The position numbers and the translations under genes were made by a program. Shown one piece after another: positions 44,131-53,388 of a DNA stretch of 64,000 nucleotides. Numbering within the stretch: position 1 is the first letter of the stretch; each line of letters begins with the position of its first letter. This DNA comes from Sphingomonadaceae bacterium 3R27C6 (lineage in GTDB: Bacteria; Pseudomonadota; Alphaproteobacteria; Sphingomonadales; Sphingomonadaceae), in contig SCNS01000003.1 of NCBI GenBank assembly GCA_005503215.1, positions 62,001 through 126,000 of the forward strand, written 5' to 3'. Below the pieces are notes generated by a model, which saw only the letters and a list, made by a program, of their open reading frames with translations, ran no database searches and was not told where the DNA came from.

Positions 44131-44682
44131 CTAGTTCGCCGGCCGGGTCTCGTCGATCTTGTCGACCCATTCGGGGTAGAAGCTCGGTTCGCGCGCCGAC
44201 CAGCCGGGCGCGGTCGCGGCGGCTTCGCTAATCGACTGGAGGAGCAGCTTGCGCTTGTCGGGATGCAGGTGCGGCAGCGATGCCGCGGCGCAAAAGGCAC
44301 CGGGCAGCCACGGCCGCGCATGCGCGCCAAGCAGTCGTTCGTAGAGGAAGCGATAGGGGGCAAAGGCATGCAGCCGGTCCTGCCCGAGGTCGAACGCCGA
44401 CACCGCGATCAGCGGCGCCATGAAATGTTCGAGTGCGTCGAGCCCGCTGTCGTCGGGAATATGCCCGCGGATTTCGATGAGCCGCTGATAGACGCGCGCC
44501 TGGACGCGGATCGCGGTTTCCTCGACCATGTCGCGCGACCAGCGCGCGATCGCATCGTCGCGTTCGAGCCCGATGTCGAGCGAGCGGCGGATGTAGCGCT
44601 GAGTCGATGCGGGGAAGCCCGCAAATTCCTTGATCTCTGAAAGGGACAGGTCGCCTGCGGCCGGTCCTGAACGCGTCGCCAT
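44131..44682 (-). CDS. Conserved-looking protein of unknown function
   Basis: 183 residues from ATG 44682 (GGGAG 7 bp upstream; ATG 44688 is an alternative). It has no signal peptide or membrane segment. It is mostly helical with motifs LSEIKEFAGFPASTQRYIRR, DDAIARWSRDMVEETAIRVQ and APYRFLYERLLGAHARPWLP. I recognise no domain. It is divergent from the KAS III-type gene, with a likely CtrA site between them. Confidence 0.7.
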   Translation of the reverse strand: MATRSGPAAGDLSLSEIKEFAGFPASTQRYIRRSLDIGLERDDAIARWSRDMVEETAIRVQARVYQRLIEIRGHIPDDSGLDALEHFMAPLIAVSAFDLGQDRLHAFAPYRFLYERLLGAHARPWLPGAFCAAASLPHLHPDKRKLLLQSISEAAATAPGWSAREPSFYPEWVDKIDETRPAN

Positions 44683-44756
44683 GGTCATGCTCCCGCACAG
44701 CGCCCGGGGAGCCATCCCCCCGGAGGCCTGCATCAAACAGTCTGCCACCAAAATGG

Positions 44757-44775
44757 TTAGTGGCGGGTTAACCAT
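44757..44775. promoter_or_regulatory. Candidate CtrA binding site
   Basis: TTAG (44757-44760), 7 bp, then TTAACCAT (44768-44775). CtrA sites in alphaproteobacteria are TTAA-N7-TTAA with TTAACCAT as the best half; only one base differs here. It also forms an ATGGTTA/TAACCAT dyad (44753-44759 and 44769-44775). It lies between divergent starts at 44682 and 44873. Confidence 0.55.
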
Positions 44776-44839
44776 GACGTTAGCGATCGTTCAGGCAATT
44801 TGGGGGCGTTGCGCGATGTCGCGGCGAAGCCTAATCAGC

Positions 44840-44861
44840 GTGTCTTGAATCGACAAGACAC
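44840..44861. promoter_or_regulatory. Perfect inverted repeat before the KAS III gene
   Basis: GTGTCTTG (44840-44847), 6-bp spacer AATCGA, CAAGACAC (44854-44861), ending 11 bp before the start codon. It is positioned as a repressor operator over the transcription or translation start, or as an mRNA hairpin hiding the ribosome binding site. Confidence 0.5.
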
Positions 44862-44872
44862 ACGAGAGCCAC

Positions 44873-46009
44873 ATGTCGCATACACCGCAGCCGGTCATTT
44901 CCTCCACTGGCCTCTTCACCCCCGCCGAACGCATCTCCAACGAAGAACTTGTCGCAAGTTTTAACCAATATGTTGCGCTGCACAATAGAGAAAATGCAGC
45001 AGCGATCGCGGCGGGCGAAATCGCCGAACTTACTGAATCGAGCGTCGAATTTATCGAGAAGGCGAGCGGCATCGGATCGCGCTTCGTCGTCGACAAGGCA
45101 GGCATTCTCGACCCCGAACATATGGCGCCGCGGATCGCCGAGCGGAACAACAACGAGCTGTCGATCCTCGCCGAAATCGGCGTCCTCGCCGCGAAGGACG
45201 CGCTCGCGCGCGCCGGGCGTAGTGCGGCCGACGTCGATGCGGTGCTGTGCGCCGCGTCGAACATGCAGCGCCCTTATCCTGCGATGGCGGTCGAGATTCA
45301 GGACGCGCTCGGCATCGACGGCTTCGGCTTCGACATGAATGTCGCCTGCTCGTCGGCAACCTTCGGCATCCAGACCGCCGCCGACTATATTCGCGCGGGC
45401 CACGCGAAGAGCGTGCTCGTCGTGAACCCCGAAATCTGCTCGGGACATTTGAACTGGCGCGACCGCGACAGCCATTTCATCTTCGGCGACGTCGCGACCG
45501 CGATCCTCGTCGAGGACAAGACCATCGCGCCCGCGGGCCATTGGGACATCCTCGGCACGAAGCTGAAAACGCAGTTCAGCAACAATATCCGCAACAATTT
45601 CGGCTTCCTCAACCGCGGCCATGGCGGGATCGACCAGTCGGGACCAAAGAGCGACAAGCTTTTCGTCCAGGAAGGCCGCAAGGTGTTCAAGGAAGTCGTG
45701 CCGTGGGTCGCCAATCTGATCGTCGAACAGATGGAGGCTTTGAACCTCGAAGGCAGCGACATGCGCCGGCTGTGGCTCCACCAGGCGAATACCAACATGA
45801 ACCGCCTGATCGCACAGCGCGTGCTGGGGCATGAGGCAAGCGATGACGAGAGCCCGACGGTGCTCGATACCTATGGCAATACCTCGAGCGCGGGGTCGAT
45901 CATCGCCTTCCACCTCCATCACGAGGATATGACGGCGGGCGACACCGGGCTGATCTGTTCGTTCGGCGCGGGCTATTCGGCGGGAACGGTGTTCGTCCGG
46001 AAGACCTGA
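44873..46009 (+). CDS. 3-oxoacyl-ACP synthase III-type (KAS III, FabH-like) enzyme
   Basis: 378 residues, longer than FabH of E. coli (about 317). Catalytic triad residues are Cys159 in DMNVACSSATFG, His in WLHQANTNMNR and Asn in DTYGNTSSAGS. The extra length comes from an N-terminal insertion (about 30-65, NQYVALHNRENAAAIAAGE). It condenses an acyl-CoA with malonyl-ACP to start fatty acid or secondary lipid synthesis; the N-terminal insertion suggests an unusual acyl starter (inference). It stands alone behind a candidate CtrA site and a perfect inverted repeat, so it is likely tightly regulated. Confidence 0.9.
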   Translation: MSHTPQPVISSTGLFTPAERISNEELVASFNQYVALHNRENAAAIAAGEIAELTESSVEFIEKASGIGSRFVVDKAGILDPEHMAPRIAERNNNELSILAEIGVLAAKDALARAGRSAADVDAVLCAASNMQRPYPAMAVEIQDALGIDGFGFDMNVACSSATFGIQTAADYIRAGHAKSVLVVNPEICSGHLNWRDRDSHFIFGDVATAILVEDKTIAPAGHWDILGTKLKTQFSNNIRNNFGFLNRGHGGIDQSGPKSDKLFVQEGRKVFKEVVPWVANLIVEQMEALNLEGSDMRRLWLHQANTNMNRLIAQRVLGHEASDDESPTVLDTYGNTSSAGSIIAFHLHHEDMTAGDTGLICSFGAGYSAGTVFVRKT

Positions 46010-46015
46010 CGCACT

Positions 46016-47104
46016 TTACGGAACGAACGTCGTGAACAGGTAGATCGCGAACAGCATCAGGTGGATCACCCCCTGCAGCACCGTGGTGCGGCCGTTCGCG
46101 AGCGTCTGCACCGACACGATAAGCGACAGGAACAAGAGCACGGTCGACTTGGCGTCGAGCCCGAGGCTGATCGGCAAGTCGGTCATGATCGACAGGATCG
46201 CGACCGCGGGGATGGTGAGGCCGATCGTCGCGAGCGCCGAGCCGAGCGCGAGATTGAGGCTGGTCTGAAGGCGGTCGGCCTTCGCCGCGCGCACCGCCGC
46301 GAGACCCTCCGGCGCAAGGATCAGCGCCGCGATCAGCACGCCGAGCACCGCGGGCGGCGCGCCCCAGTCGGCGAGCAGCGCCCCCATGATCGGCGACAGA
46401 TTTTTCGCGAGCAGCACGACCGCGACGAGGCTGGCGAGCAGCAATGCGCCCGAAATCGCGGTGCGCTGAATGCTCGGCGGTGCGGCGTGCGCGTCGGGCT
46501 CACCGTCGCCGTCGGCATCACCGTCGGGAAGGAAATAGTCGCGGTGCCGAACCGTCTGCACCAGCGCAAAGGTGCCATAGAGAATCAGCGAAACGACCGC
46601 GACGAAGCCGAGCTGCGTCGCCGAATAGAAGGGCCCCGGCACGCTCGACGTGAAGTTGGGGAGGACGAGCGTCACGACCGTGAGCACCGTGAGTGTAGCA
46701 AGCGCGGCGCCGATGCCGGTCCGCTGGAAACGCTGCTCGTGATGGCGGATCGCCCCGCTGAGCAGGCAGAGACCCATCAAGAGATTGAGGATCACCATCA
46801 CCGCCGCGAACACCGTATCGCGCGCGAGCGACTGCGCCTTTTCGGGTTCGGCCTGCATCAAGGTCAGGATCAGTCCGACCTCGATCACCGTCACCGCGAG
46901 CGCGAGGATCAATGTCCCGAACGGTTCGCCGACGCGGTGCGCGATGACCTCGGCATGGTGGACCGCCGCGACGACCGCGCCCGCGAGGATGAACGCGACC
47001 AGCCACGCATTGAGCGGCATCGCGAGGCTCGCCATCGCGGCAACGAAGCCCAATATGGGGAAGATGTCGTTGGTGCGGTCGGCGAGGCGCAATTTTGAAG
47101 TCAT
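46016..47104 (-). CDS. chaA: ChaA-type Ca2+(Na+,K+)/H+ antiporter
   Basis: 362 residues, about ten membrane helices in two homologous halves. Each half has the CaCA acidic helix: HHAEVIAHRVGEPFGTLILA with VTVIEVGL in the first, and ALILAPEGLAAVRAAKADRL in the second. A central cytosolic loop is acidic (PDGDADGDGEPDAH), as expected for cation sensing. It extrudes Ca2+ or monovalent cations against protons at the inner membrane. It is convergent with the KAS III gene, with stops 7 bp apart. The gene symbol rests on family resemblance. Confidence 0.88.
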   Translation of the reverse strand: MTSKLRLADRTNDIFPILGFVAAMASLAMPLNAWLVAFILAGAVVAAVHHAEVIAHRVGEPFGTLILALAVTVIEVGLILTLMQAEPEKAQSLARDTVFAAVMVILNLLMGLCLLSGAIRHHEQRFQRTGIGAALATLTVLTVVTLVLPNFTSSVPGPFYSATQLGFVAVVSLILYGTFALVQTVRHRDYFLPDGDADGDGEPDAHAAPPSIQRTAISGALLLASLVAVVLLAKNLSPIMGALLADWGAPPAVLGVLIAALILAPEGLAAVRAAKADRLQTSLNLALGSALATIGLTIPAVAILSIMTDLPISLGLDAKSTVLLFLSLIVSVQTLANGRTTVLQGVIHLMLFAIYLFTTFVP

Positions 47105-47169
47105 GCGACTTCTATTGCAGCCCCCTCCCCGCGTGACTACCCCCAGTCCGATTTTTTGGGGGACGGGAT

Positions 47170-47934
47170 TTAATGTGCGCGCACGGGCAATCCGGCGGCG
47201 GCGAGCCGCGCATGCGCTTCGGCGATCGTCGCCTCGCCGAAGTGGAAGATGCTCGCGGCGAGCACCGCGCTCGCACCGCCTTCGATCACGCCCGCGACGA
47301 GATGGTCGAGATTGCCGACGCCGCCCGAGGCGATCACCGGCACGCTGACCGCATCGGCGATCGCGCGCGTGAGCGTCAGGTCGTAACCGTCTTTCGTGCC
47401 GTCGCGGTCCATACTTGTGACAAGCAATTCGCCCGCGCCGAGTTCAGCAAGGCGGACGGCATGTTCCAGCGCGTCGATGCCCGTCGGCTTGCGGCCGCCG
47501 TGGGTGAAGATTTCCCACCGGCCATCCTCGACCCGCCGCGCGTCGATGCTGCCGACCGCGCACTGGCTGCCGAAACGGTCGGCGATGTCGGCGACGAGCT
47601 CGGGCCGCGCGACCGCGGCGCTGTTCACCGCGACCTTGTCGGCACCCGCGAGCAGCAGCGCGCGCGCATCGTCGGCGCTGCGCACCCCGCCGCCGACGGT
47701 GAGCGGCATGAAACAGACTTCGGCGGTGCGGCTGACCATGTCGAGCAAGGTGCCGCGGCCCTGATGGCTGGCGCTGATATCGAGGAAACAAAGCTCGTCA
47801 GCGCCCGCGGCGTCATAGGCGCGTGCGGCCTCGACCGGATCGCCCGCGTCGCGCAGGTCGACGAAATTGACCCCCTTCACGACGCGCCCGTCGGCGACAT
47901 CGAGGCAGGGAATGACGCGGACGCGGACGGTCAT
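47170..47934 (-). CDS. hisF: HisF, imidazole glycerol phosphate synthase cyclase subunit
   Basis: 254 residues from ATG 47934. A (beta/alpha)8 barrel with catalytic Asp residues in [15 protein letters not shown] and [14 protein letters not shown]. Phosphate-binding loops are TVGGGVRS and [10 protein letters not shown]. With HisH it forms IGP and AICAR in histidine synthesis. The ribosome binding site (GGGGAGC) lies within a palindromic repeat element (47940-48036) that fills the gap after hisA. Last gene of hisBHAF. Confidence 0.97.
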   Translation of the reverse strand: MTVRVRVIPCLDVADGRVVKGVNFVDLRDAGDPVEAARAYDAAGADELCFLDISASHQGRGTLLDMVSRTAEVCFMPLTVGGGVRSADDARALLLAGADKVAVNSAAVARPELVADIADRFGSQCAVGSIDARRVEDGRWEIFTHGGRKPTGIDALEHAVRLAELGAGELLVTSMDRDGTKDGYDLTLTRAIADAVSVPVIASGGVGNLDHLVAGVIEGGASAVLAASIFHFGEATIAEAHARLAAAGLPVRAH

Positions 47935-47939
47935 AAGCT

Positions 47940-48036
47940 CCCCTCCCACTTGTGAGAGGGGCTGGGGGAGGGCATGTCGTCAAGAGTCGGCGTGTAAAAC
48001 ATGCCCTCCCCTAACCCCTCCCGCCAGCGGGAGGGG
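47940..48036. repeat. Palindromic repeat element (family B) between hisA and hisF
   Basis: CCCCTCCCACTTGTGAGAGG onward is mirrored by ACATGCCCTCCCCTAACCCC (from 47999) and CCCGCCAGCGGGAGGGG at the right end. The inner GGCATGT (47972-47978) pairs with ACATGCC (47999-48005). It resembles the element at 55288-55379, sharing GGCATGTCGT and the CCCGC..GCGGGAGGGG end. It contains the hisA stop codon and the hisF ribosome binding site. Confidence 0.85.
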
Positions 48037-48778
48037 AATTTCCCGCCGCGATCGCTTCGGCGAGGTCGAGCCGGCCGTCGTAGAGCGCACGCCCCGTAAT
48101 CACGCCCTCGATGCCGTCGGCGACATGGGGACGCAATGCGTGGATGTCGCCCAAGTCCGCAACGCCGCCCGACGCGATCACCGGAATGGCGACCGCCTGC
48201 GCAAGCGCGACCGTCGCTTCGACATTACAGCCCTTGAGCAACCCGTCGCGCCCGACGTCGGTGAACAGCAAAGCCGCGACGCCCGCATCCTCGAAGCGGC
48301 GCGCGAGATCCTCGACGCGGACGTCGGAGACATCGGCCCAACCCTCGGTCGCGACCATGCCGTCGCGGGCGTCGACGCCGACGACGATGCGGCCGGGCAA
48401 ATCGCGTGCCGCCGATTTGACGAATTCGGGGTCCTTCAGCGCCGCGGTGCCGATGATCACGCGTTCGACGCCGAGCGCGAGCCAGCGGTCGACGCCGGCG
48501 CGGTCACGAATGCCGCCGCCGACCTGCACCTTGCCCGGGAACGCCGCGATGATGCTCTCGACCGCCGCGCCATTGACGCTTTCACCCGCGAAGGCGCCGT
48601 CGAGGTCGACGACATGCAGGTGCGATGCGCCCGCGCCTGCAAACAGCCGCGCCTGCGCTGCGGGATCGTCGCCATAGACGGTAGCGCGCGCCATATCGCC
48701 CTCGGCGAGCCGCACGACCTGTCCGCGCTTAAGATCGATCGCGGGGAAGATGGTCAGGCCAGAATCTACGGGCGCCAA
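48011..48778 (-). CDS. hisA: HisA, ProFAR isomerase
   Basis: About 255 residues. The (beta/alpha)8 barrel begins [20 protein letters not shown] and has the second catalytic Asp in [14 protein letters not shown]; phosphate loops are VQVGGGIR and [10 protein letters not shown]. No ATG precedes the core. The best start is TTG 48778 (GAAAGG 8 bp upstream), inside the hisH end; CTG 48757 is the other option. The last nine residues (NSPPAGGRG) and the TAG are encoded by the palindromic element at 47940-48036, so the original C-terminus was probably slightly different. Confidence 0.95.
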   Translation of the reverse strand: MAPVDSGLTIFPAIDLKRGQVVRLAEGDMARATVYGDDPAAQARLFAGAGASHLHVVDLDGAFAGESVNGAAVESIIAAFPGKVQVGGGIRDRAGVDRWLALGVERVIIGTAALKDPEFVKSAARDLPGRIVVGVDARDGMVATEGWADVSDVRVEDLARRFEDAGVAALLFTDVGRDGLLKGCNVEATVALAQAVAIPVIASGGVADLGDIHALRPHVADGIEGVITGRALYDGRLDLAEAIAAGNSPPAGGRG

Positions 48779-49374
48779 TTGAGAAACCTTTCGAGCGTCG
48801 CGAGGCCATAGGCCTGGCTCTTTTCGGGATGATATTGAACGCCGACGATATTGTCCTTCGCCACCGCGGCGACGAAGCGCGCGCCATGGCTGCTGGTCGC
48901 GGCGACATCGACCGCGTCGGCGAAATGATAGCCGTGAAGATAATAGGCCTCGCCCGCGGCGATCACCGGATGCGCGAAGCTGGGCACGACGTCGTTCCAG
49001 CCCATGTGCGGGATGCGCAGGCCAGGCGCCGGATCGAACGCACGCACGGTGCCGCCGATCCATCCGAGCCCCGCGTGGCGACCATGCTCTTCGCCCGCGT
49101 CGGCGAGCAATTGCATGCCGACGCAGATGCCGAGGAAGGGCGCACCCTCGCCGCGCACGCGCTGTTCCATCGCCTCGACCAGCCCGGGAATCGCCGACAG
49201 TCCGTTCATGCACGCGGCGAACGCACCGACGCCGGGCAGCACGATGCGGTCGGCCTTCACAACGACATCGGGGTCGGCGGTGACGGCAACATTGTCGGCG
49301 CCCGCCGCGACGAGCGCATTGTGCACCGAGCGAAGATTGCCCGCGCCATAGTCGATCAGGGCAATGACGCTCAT
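48766..49374 (-). CDS. hisH: HisH, imidazole glycerol phosphate synthase glutaminase subunit
   Basis: 202 residues, class I glutamine amidotransferase. The catalytic triad is Cys in [10 protein letters not shown] and His/Glu in QYHPEKSQ. N-terminal [17 protein letters not shown] is the family start. It supplies ammonia to HisF. It overlaps the likely hisA TTG start by 13 bp and follows hisB by 9 bp. Confidence 0.97.
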   Translation of the reverse strand: MSVIALIDYGAGNLRSVHNALVAAGADNVAVTADPDVVVKADRIVLPGVGAFAACMNGLSAIPGLVEAMEQRVRGEGAPFLGICVGMQLLADAGEEHGRHAGLGWIGGTVRAFDPAPGLRIPHMGWNDVVPSFAHPVIAAGEAYYLHGYHFADAVDVAATSSHGARFVAAVAKDNIVGVQYHPEKSQAYGLATLERFLNWRP

Positions 49375-49383
49375 CGGCCGGTC

Positions 49384-49971
49384 CTAGAGGACGCCCTTCG
49401 TGCTGGGGATCGCATCGCCCTTGCGCGGATCGATTTCGACCGCTTGCCGCAGCGCGCGCGCGAGTGCTTTGTACATGCTTTCGGCGATGTGATGGTTGTT
49501 CTCGCCGTAGAGCATCTCGATGTGCAGCGTGATCCCCGCCGCCTGCGCAAAGCTGTGGAACCAGTGCGGGAACATCTCGGTGTCCATCTCGCCGAGCCGC
49601 GGCTGCGAGAAGGCCGACTTGTAAACGCAGTGCGGGCGCCCCGAAATGTCGAGCACGCAGCGCGTCAGCGTCTCGTCCATCGGCGCGTGCGCCTCGCCAT
49701 AGCGCGCGATGCCGCGCTTGTCGCCGAGCGCCTTGGCCACCGCTTCGCCGAGCGCGAGCGCCGAATCCTCGACGGTGTGGTGCTGGTCGATATGAAGGTC
49801 GCCCTTCACCTGCATCGAGATGTCGATCAGCGAGTGGCGCGACAATTGCTCGACCATATGGTCGAGGAAACCGATGCCGGTGGACACCGAATATTCGCCC
49901 GTTCCGTCAAGATTGACGGCGATCGCGATATCCGTTTCCTTGGTCGTGCGCTGGACGGTGGCGGTACGCAT
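49384..49971 (-). CDS. hisB: HisB, imidazoleglycerol-phosphate dehydratase
   Basis: 195 residues, the monofunctional dehydratase (no phosphatase domain). Metal-binding motifs are [30 protein letters not shown] and [19 protein letters not shown], with DHM and HHxxE repeated in the two half-domains. It converts IGP to imidazole acetol phosphate. First gene of hisBHAF; divergent from sspB. Confidence 0.97.
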   Translation of the reverse strand: MRTATVQRTTKETDIAIAVNLDGTGEYSVSTGIGFLDHMVEQLSRHSLIDISMQVKGDLHIDQHHTVEDSALALGEAVAKALGDKRGIARYGEAHAPMDETLTRCVLDISGRPHCVYKSAFSQPRLGEMDTEMFPHWFHSFAQAAGITLHIEMLYGENNHHIAESMYKALARALRQAVEIDPRKGDAIPSTKGVL

Positions 49972-50058
49972 GGCGCACGCCTTAGAGCCTGTATTTCACG
50001 TTGCAAGGCGATTCTCCCCCCTTGACCGGCGCGCGGCGCGCGTTCATCCCCTCGCCCC

Positions 50059-50541
50059 ATGAGTGACGATGTACGCGACAGCCTGATTCCCTATGACGAA
50101 ATCGTGCAAGATGCGCTGCGCGCCGTGGTCGGCCGCGTGCTCAGCCAGATCGTCGGCTATGACAGCCTGCCCGGCGAACATCATTTCTATATCACCTTCA
50201 AGACGCAGGCCGTCGGGGTCGATATTCCGGCGCACCTGATCGCCAAATTTCCCGACGAGATGACGATCGTGCTGCAGAACCGCTTCTGGGACCTGAAGGT
50301 CGAGGACGACCATTTCAGCGTCGGCCTGTCGTTCAACCAGACGCCGTCGATCCTGACCATTCCCTATGCCGCGATCACCGCCTTCGTCGACCCGTCGGTC
50401 GATTTCGGGCTGCAGTTCCAGGTCAGCGACGACGACGAAACCCAGCCCGAGCCGCATGACGAGGCCGACAACGACCGCCCCGAGGTTACGACCGAGGACG
50501 GTTCGAATGTCGTGACGGTGGATTTCGGCAAGAAGCGATAG
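50059..50541 (+). CDS. sspB: SspB-type ClpXP adaptor (alphaproteobacterial)
   Basis: 160 residues. Alphaproteobacterial SspB features are IPYDEIVQDALRAVVGRVLS, the beta-strand substrate groove HHFYITFKTQAVGVDIP, and LSFNQTPSILTIPYAAITAF. An acidic disordered linker (DDDETQPEPHDEADN) follows, and the C-terminal tail VVTVDFGKKR should dock to ClpX. It delivers ssrA-tagged and other proteins to ClpXP. Cytosolic. Confidence 0.92.
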   Translation: MSDDVRDSLIPYDEIVQDALRAVVGRVLSQIVGYDSLPGEHHFYITFKTQAVGVDIPAHLIAKFPDEMTIVLQNRFWDLKVEDDHFSVGLSFNQTPSILTIPYAAITAFVDPSVDFGLQFQVSDDDETQPEPHDEADNDRPEVTTEDGSNVVTVDFGKKR

Positions 50542-50545
50542 CGCG

Positions 50546-50857
50546 ATGGGCCCGCTCTGGCCCCCGAGCCGTTTTTGGCAATATTGGTCGCTCGCGGGCA
50601 TGGTCGTGCTCACCGCCGCCTTCTGGTGGGGGGTTGAGGGCTATACGCTGTTCGAAGAAGCCACGACCCGCGGTGCGATTGCCGACGGGCTGCTGCGTTT
50701 CAGCCTTCTGATCCTGACCCCCGCGCTCCTGCTCGCATGGCTCGCCGCCGCCTGGCTGCGCCGCCGCGTCGGCGAGGGTGGATATTGGCAGATGCTGGGG
50801 CTGGTCGCGATGATCTGGGCGGGTTCGGTTCTGGTGACAAGGATGCTGGTGGCATGA
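50546..50857 (+). CDS. Small membrane protein, unknown
   Basis: 103 residues with three hydrophobic stretches ([60 protein letters not shown]). No family recognised. It begins 5 bp after sspB and its stop overlaps the fumC start by 4 bp, so it is coupled to fumC. Confidence 0.75.
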   Translation: MGPLWPPSRFWQYWSLAGMVVLTAAFWWGVEGYTLFEEATTRGAIADGLLRFSLLILTPALLLAWLAAAWLRRRVGEGGYWQMLGLVAMIWAGSVLVTRMLVA

Positions 50858-52248
50858 ACACGCGAATCGAAAGCGACAGTATCGGCGAAATCGAAGTGTC
50901 CGCCGACGCCTATTGGGGCGCGCAGACCGAACGTAGCCGGCACAATTTCGCATTCCCGGCGCACGAGCGCATGCCGATGCCGATCGTCCACGCGCTCGCG
51001 CGGATCAAGGGTGCGGCGGCGCGGGTCAACCGCAGCCACGGGCTCGACGCCGATCTCGCCGACGCGATCGACGCCGCGGCCGAAGCGGTGGTCGCCGGCC
51101 GCCATGACGACCAGTTCCCGCTCGCGATCTGGCAGACGGGCAGCGGCACCCAGTCGAACATGAATGCCAATGAAGTCATCGCGGGCATCGCCAACGAGGC
51201 ACTCGCCGGGACGCGCGGCGGCAAGTCGCCCGTCCATCCCAATGATCATGTCAACATGGGCCAGTCGTCGAACGACAGCTTCCCGACCGCGCTGCATGTC
51301 GCGGTGGCAATCGAAACGACCGCACGACTGCTGCCGTCGCTGATCGAGCTGACCGACGCGCTCACCGCGAAGGCGGACACATGGGGCGATATCGTCAAGA
51401 TTGGCCGCACCCATTTGCAGGATGCGACCCCGCTGACATTGGGTCAGGAATTTTCGGGCTATGCCCAGCAGCTCGCCGCCTGCCGCGGGCGGATCGAGGG
51501 CGCGCTCGCCCACGATATCTGCAAGCTTGCGCAGGGCGGCACCGCGGTCGGCACCGGACTCAACGCGCCCGCTGGCTTCGACGTAGCGATCGCCGCCGAG
51601 CTGTCGAAAAGCACCGGCATCGCCTTCGAACCCGCACCCAACAAGTTCGAGGCGCTCGCATCGAACGATGGGCTCGTCTTCTTTTCGGGCGCCTTGAACA
51701 CGCTCGCCGTCGCGCTGACGAAGATCGCGAACGACATCCGCCTGCTCGGCTCGGGCCCGCGCGCGGGGCTTGGCGAGCTCGACCTGCCCGCGAACGAGCC
51801 GGGCAGCTCGATCATGCCGGGCAAGGTCAACCCGACGCAGTGCGAGATGCTGACGATGGTCGCCGCGCAGGTCATCGGCAACCATCAGGCGGTGACCGTC
51901 GGGGGGCTCCAGGGCCATCTCGAACTCAACGTGTTCAAGCCACTGATCGGATCGAACGTGCTGCGTTCGATCGAGCTGCTCGCGATCGGCATGGCGGGCT
52001 TCACCGAACATTGCGTCGTCGGGATCGAACCCAATCTCGCGCGCATCGAGGAGCTGATGAACCGCTCGCTGATGCTCGTCACTGCGCTCGCGCCTGAAAT
52101 CGGCTATGACAAGGCCGCGAAGATCGCAAAGCACGCGCATGAAACGGGCAGCACGCTGAAGGAAGCCGCGCTCGACCTCGGCTATGTCGATGCCGCGACC
52201 TTCGACCGTGTCGTCGACCCGCGCGCGATGCTCGGGCCCGACGGCTGA
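50854..52248 (+). CDS. fumC: Class II fumarate hydratase FumC
   Basis: 464 residues from ATG 50854. It interconverts fumarate and malate in the TCA cycle without an iron-sulfur cluster. The signature [15 protein letters not shown] contains the SSxxxPxKxNP loop with the catalytic Ser. [15 protein letters not shown] and [19 protein letters not shown] are the other active-site regions, and [13 protein letters not shown] is conserved. Cytosolic tetramer in the family. It is coupled to the small membrane protein upstream. Confidence 0.97.
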   Translation: MNTRIESDSIGEIEVSADAYWGAQTERSRHNFAFPAHERMPMPIVHALARIKGAAARVNRSHGLDADLADAIDAAAEAVVAGRHDDQFPLAIWQTGSGTQSNMNANEVIAGIANEALAGTRGGKSPVHPNDHVNMGQSSNDSFPTALHVAVAIETTARLLPSLIELTDALTAKADTWGDIVKIGRTHLQDATPLTLGQEFSGYAQQLAACRGRIEGALAHDICKLAQGGTAVGTGLNAPAGFDVAIAAELSKSTGIAFEPAPNKFEALASNDGLVFFSGALNTLAVALTKIANDIRLLGSGPRAGLGELDLPANEPGSSIMPGKVNPTQCEMLTMVAAQVIGNHQAVTVGGLQGHLELNVFKPLIGSNVLRSIELLAIGMAGFTEHCVVGIEPNLARIEELMNRSLMLVTALAPEIGYDKAAKIAKHAHETGSTLKEAALDLGYVDAATFDRVVDPRAMLGPDG

Positions 52249-52294
52249 ACGGGAACCCGCAGGGCCTTCCGGGGATTGATGAGGGGAAGGAGAG

Positions 52295-52669
52295 ATGAAG
52301 ATGATCGGTCGGATCGTAGGCGGCGTTCTCGGCAGCGCCATTGGACGCCAAAAGGGCAATCATCCCATGGCCGGTGCGGTCATCGGCGCGGGAACGCTTT
52401 TTGCAGCACGGCGCCTGTTCCCGCAGCGTTACGCGGTTCTCGCGGCGACCGTCGCGGCGGGCTATCTCACCAAGAAATGGGCGGAGCGCGCCGAGGCCCG
52501 CAAGAAGGCGGCCGAGGCGCATGCGCTCGACCCCGAACTCGCGAATGCGGGCGTGGTCGATACTTATGCCGGAACGGCCAAAGTACCGACCGACGGGCAG
52601 ACGATCGGCGATGCGCTGCCGCCCGCGATCCCGGTGGACTCGGAAGGGCGCAGCACCGCGATCCACTAA
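52295..52669 (+). CDS. Glycine-zipper-like small protein, unknown
   Basis: 124 residues. The N-terminal half has glycine-spaced hydrophobic helices (IGRIVGGVLGSAIGRQKG; AGAVIGAGTLFAARRLFP; AVLAATVAAGYLTKKWAERA), as in glycine-zipper membrane proteins. The second half is charged then Pro-rich (LPPAIPVDSEGRSTAIH). Function unknown. A family A palindromic element begins 7 bp after the stop. Confidence 0.68.
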   Translation: MKMIGRIVGGVLGSAIGRQKGNHPMAGAVIGAGTLFAARRLFPQRYAVLAATVAAGYLTKKWAERAEARKKAAEAHALDPELANAGVVDTYAGTAKVPTDGQTIGDALPPAIPVDSEGRSTAIH

Positions 52670-52675
52670 AAACAC

Positions 52676-52765
52676 GTCGTCCCTGCGAAGGCAGGGACCG
52701 TAGGCATCCTTCAGCCGGGCTTAAAGTGGCAAGCCGACAGCGGCCCCTGCCTTCGCAGGGGCGAC
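52676..52765. repeat. Palindromic repeat element (family A), intergenic
   Basis: Left end GTCGTCCCTGCGAAGGCAGG (from 52676) and right end CCCCTGCCTTCGCAGGGGCG (from 52744, to 52765) are inverted copies of one another. Each end is itself a hairpin (CCCTGC-GAAG-GCAGGG and CCCCTGC-CTTC-GCAGGGG). The same ends flank the lnt insertion. It fills the gap between convergent genes and may act as a terminator. Confidence 0.9.
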
Positions 52766-52772
52766 GCTATTC

Positions 52773-53336
52773 TCACCCGTCCGCCTGCCATTGCTTGATC
52801 GCCTCGACCGGCGACACGAGCATGAGGACATTGAGCGTCAGATTGTCGCGGATCGTCCACAGCGTGAAAAGCTCGAACGCGATCGCCAGCGCCACCGTCG
52901 CCCACCAACGCATCTTGCTGGCAGCGACGAAGCCCAGCACCATGAACAAAGTGTCGCTCACCGAATTGAGGATCGAATCGCCCGAATAGCCGTAGGCCAT
53001 CGTCACCTCGCGATAGCGATCGATGATGATGGGCGAATTTTCGAGTATCTCCCACGCTGCCTCGATCCCGATCGCCAGCGCGAGCGCGATCCACAGCGGC
53101 TGGCGCGGGATCAGCCAGCGCGACACGCCGAAGAAGATGAAGCCGTGGATGACATGGCTGAAGCTGTACCAGTCAGAAATCTGCTGGCTGTTCTGGTTCG
53201 ACTGTACCACACCGTGCCACAGGCTGACGGTGCCGCATGGACAGATAGGCGGGCGCCCCATCGCAAAGAGAATGGCGGCGAAGATCGCGACCAGCCCTGC
53301 TGCGACGAGCCATCCGGTTCGTGAAATTCCTGCCAT
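52773..53336 (-). CDS. DUF2585 family membrane protein
   Basis: 187 residues from ATG 53336, five or so membrane helices. Distinctive segments are PPICPCGTVSLWHGVVQSNQ, SDWYSFSHVIHGFIFFGVSR and WEILENSPIIIDRYRE, then YSGDSILNSVSDTLFM, the conserved polar motifs of DUF2585. Role unknown, inner membrane. It is divergent from gmk 53 bp away and convergent with the glycine-zipper gene. Confidence 0.85.
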   Translation of the reverse strand: MAGISRTGWLVAAGLVAIFAAILFAMGRPPICPCGTVSLWHGVVQSNQNSQQISDWYSFSHVIHGFIFFGVSRWLIPRQPLWIALALAIGIEAAWEILENSPIIIDRYREVTMAYGYSGDSILNSVSDTLFMVLGFVAASKMRWWATVALAIAFELFTLWTIRDNLTLNVLMLVSPVEAIKQWQADG

Positions 53337-53388
53337 GCCCCGCCCCCTTCGCGCTTGACCAGTGGCGCAGCTTTGGCGAATAGCGCCC

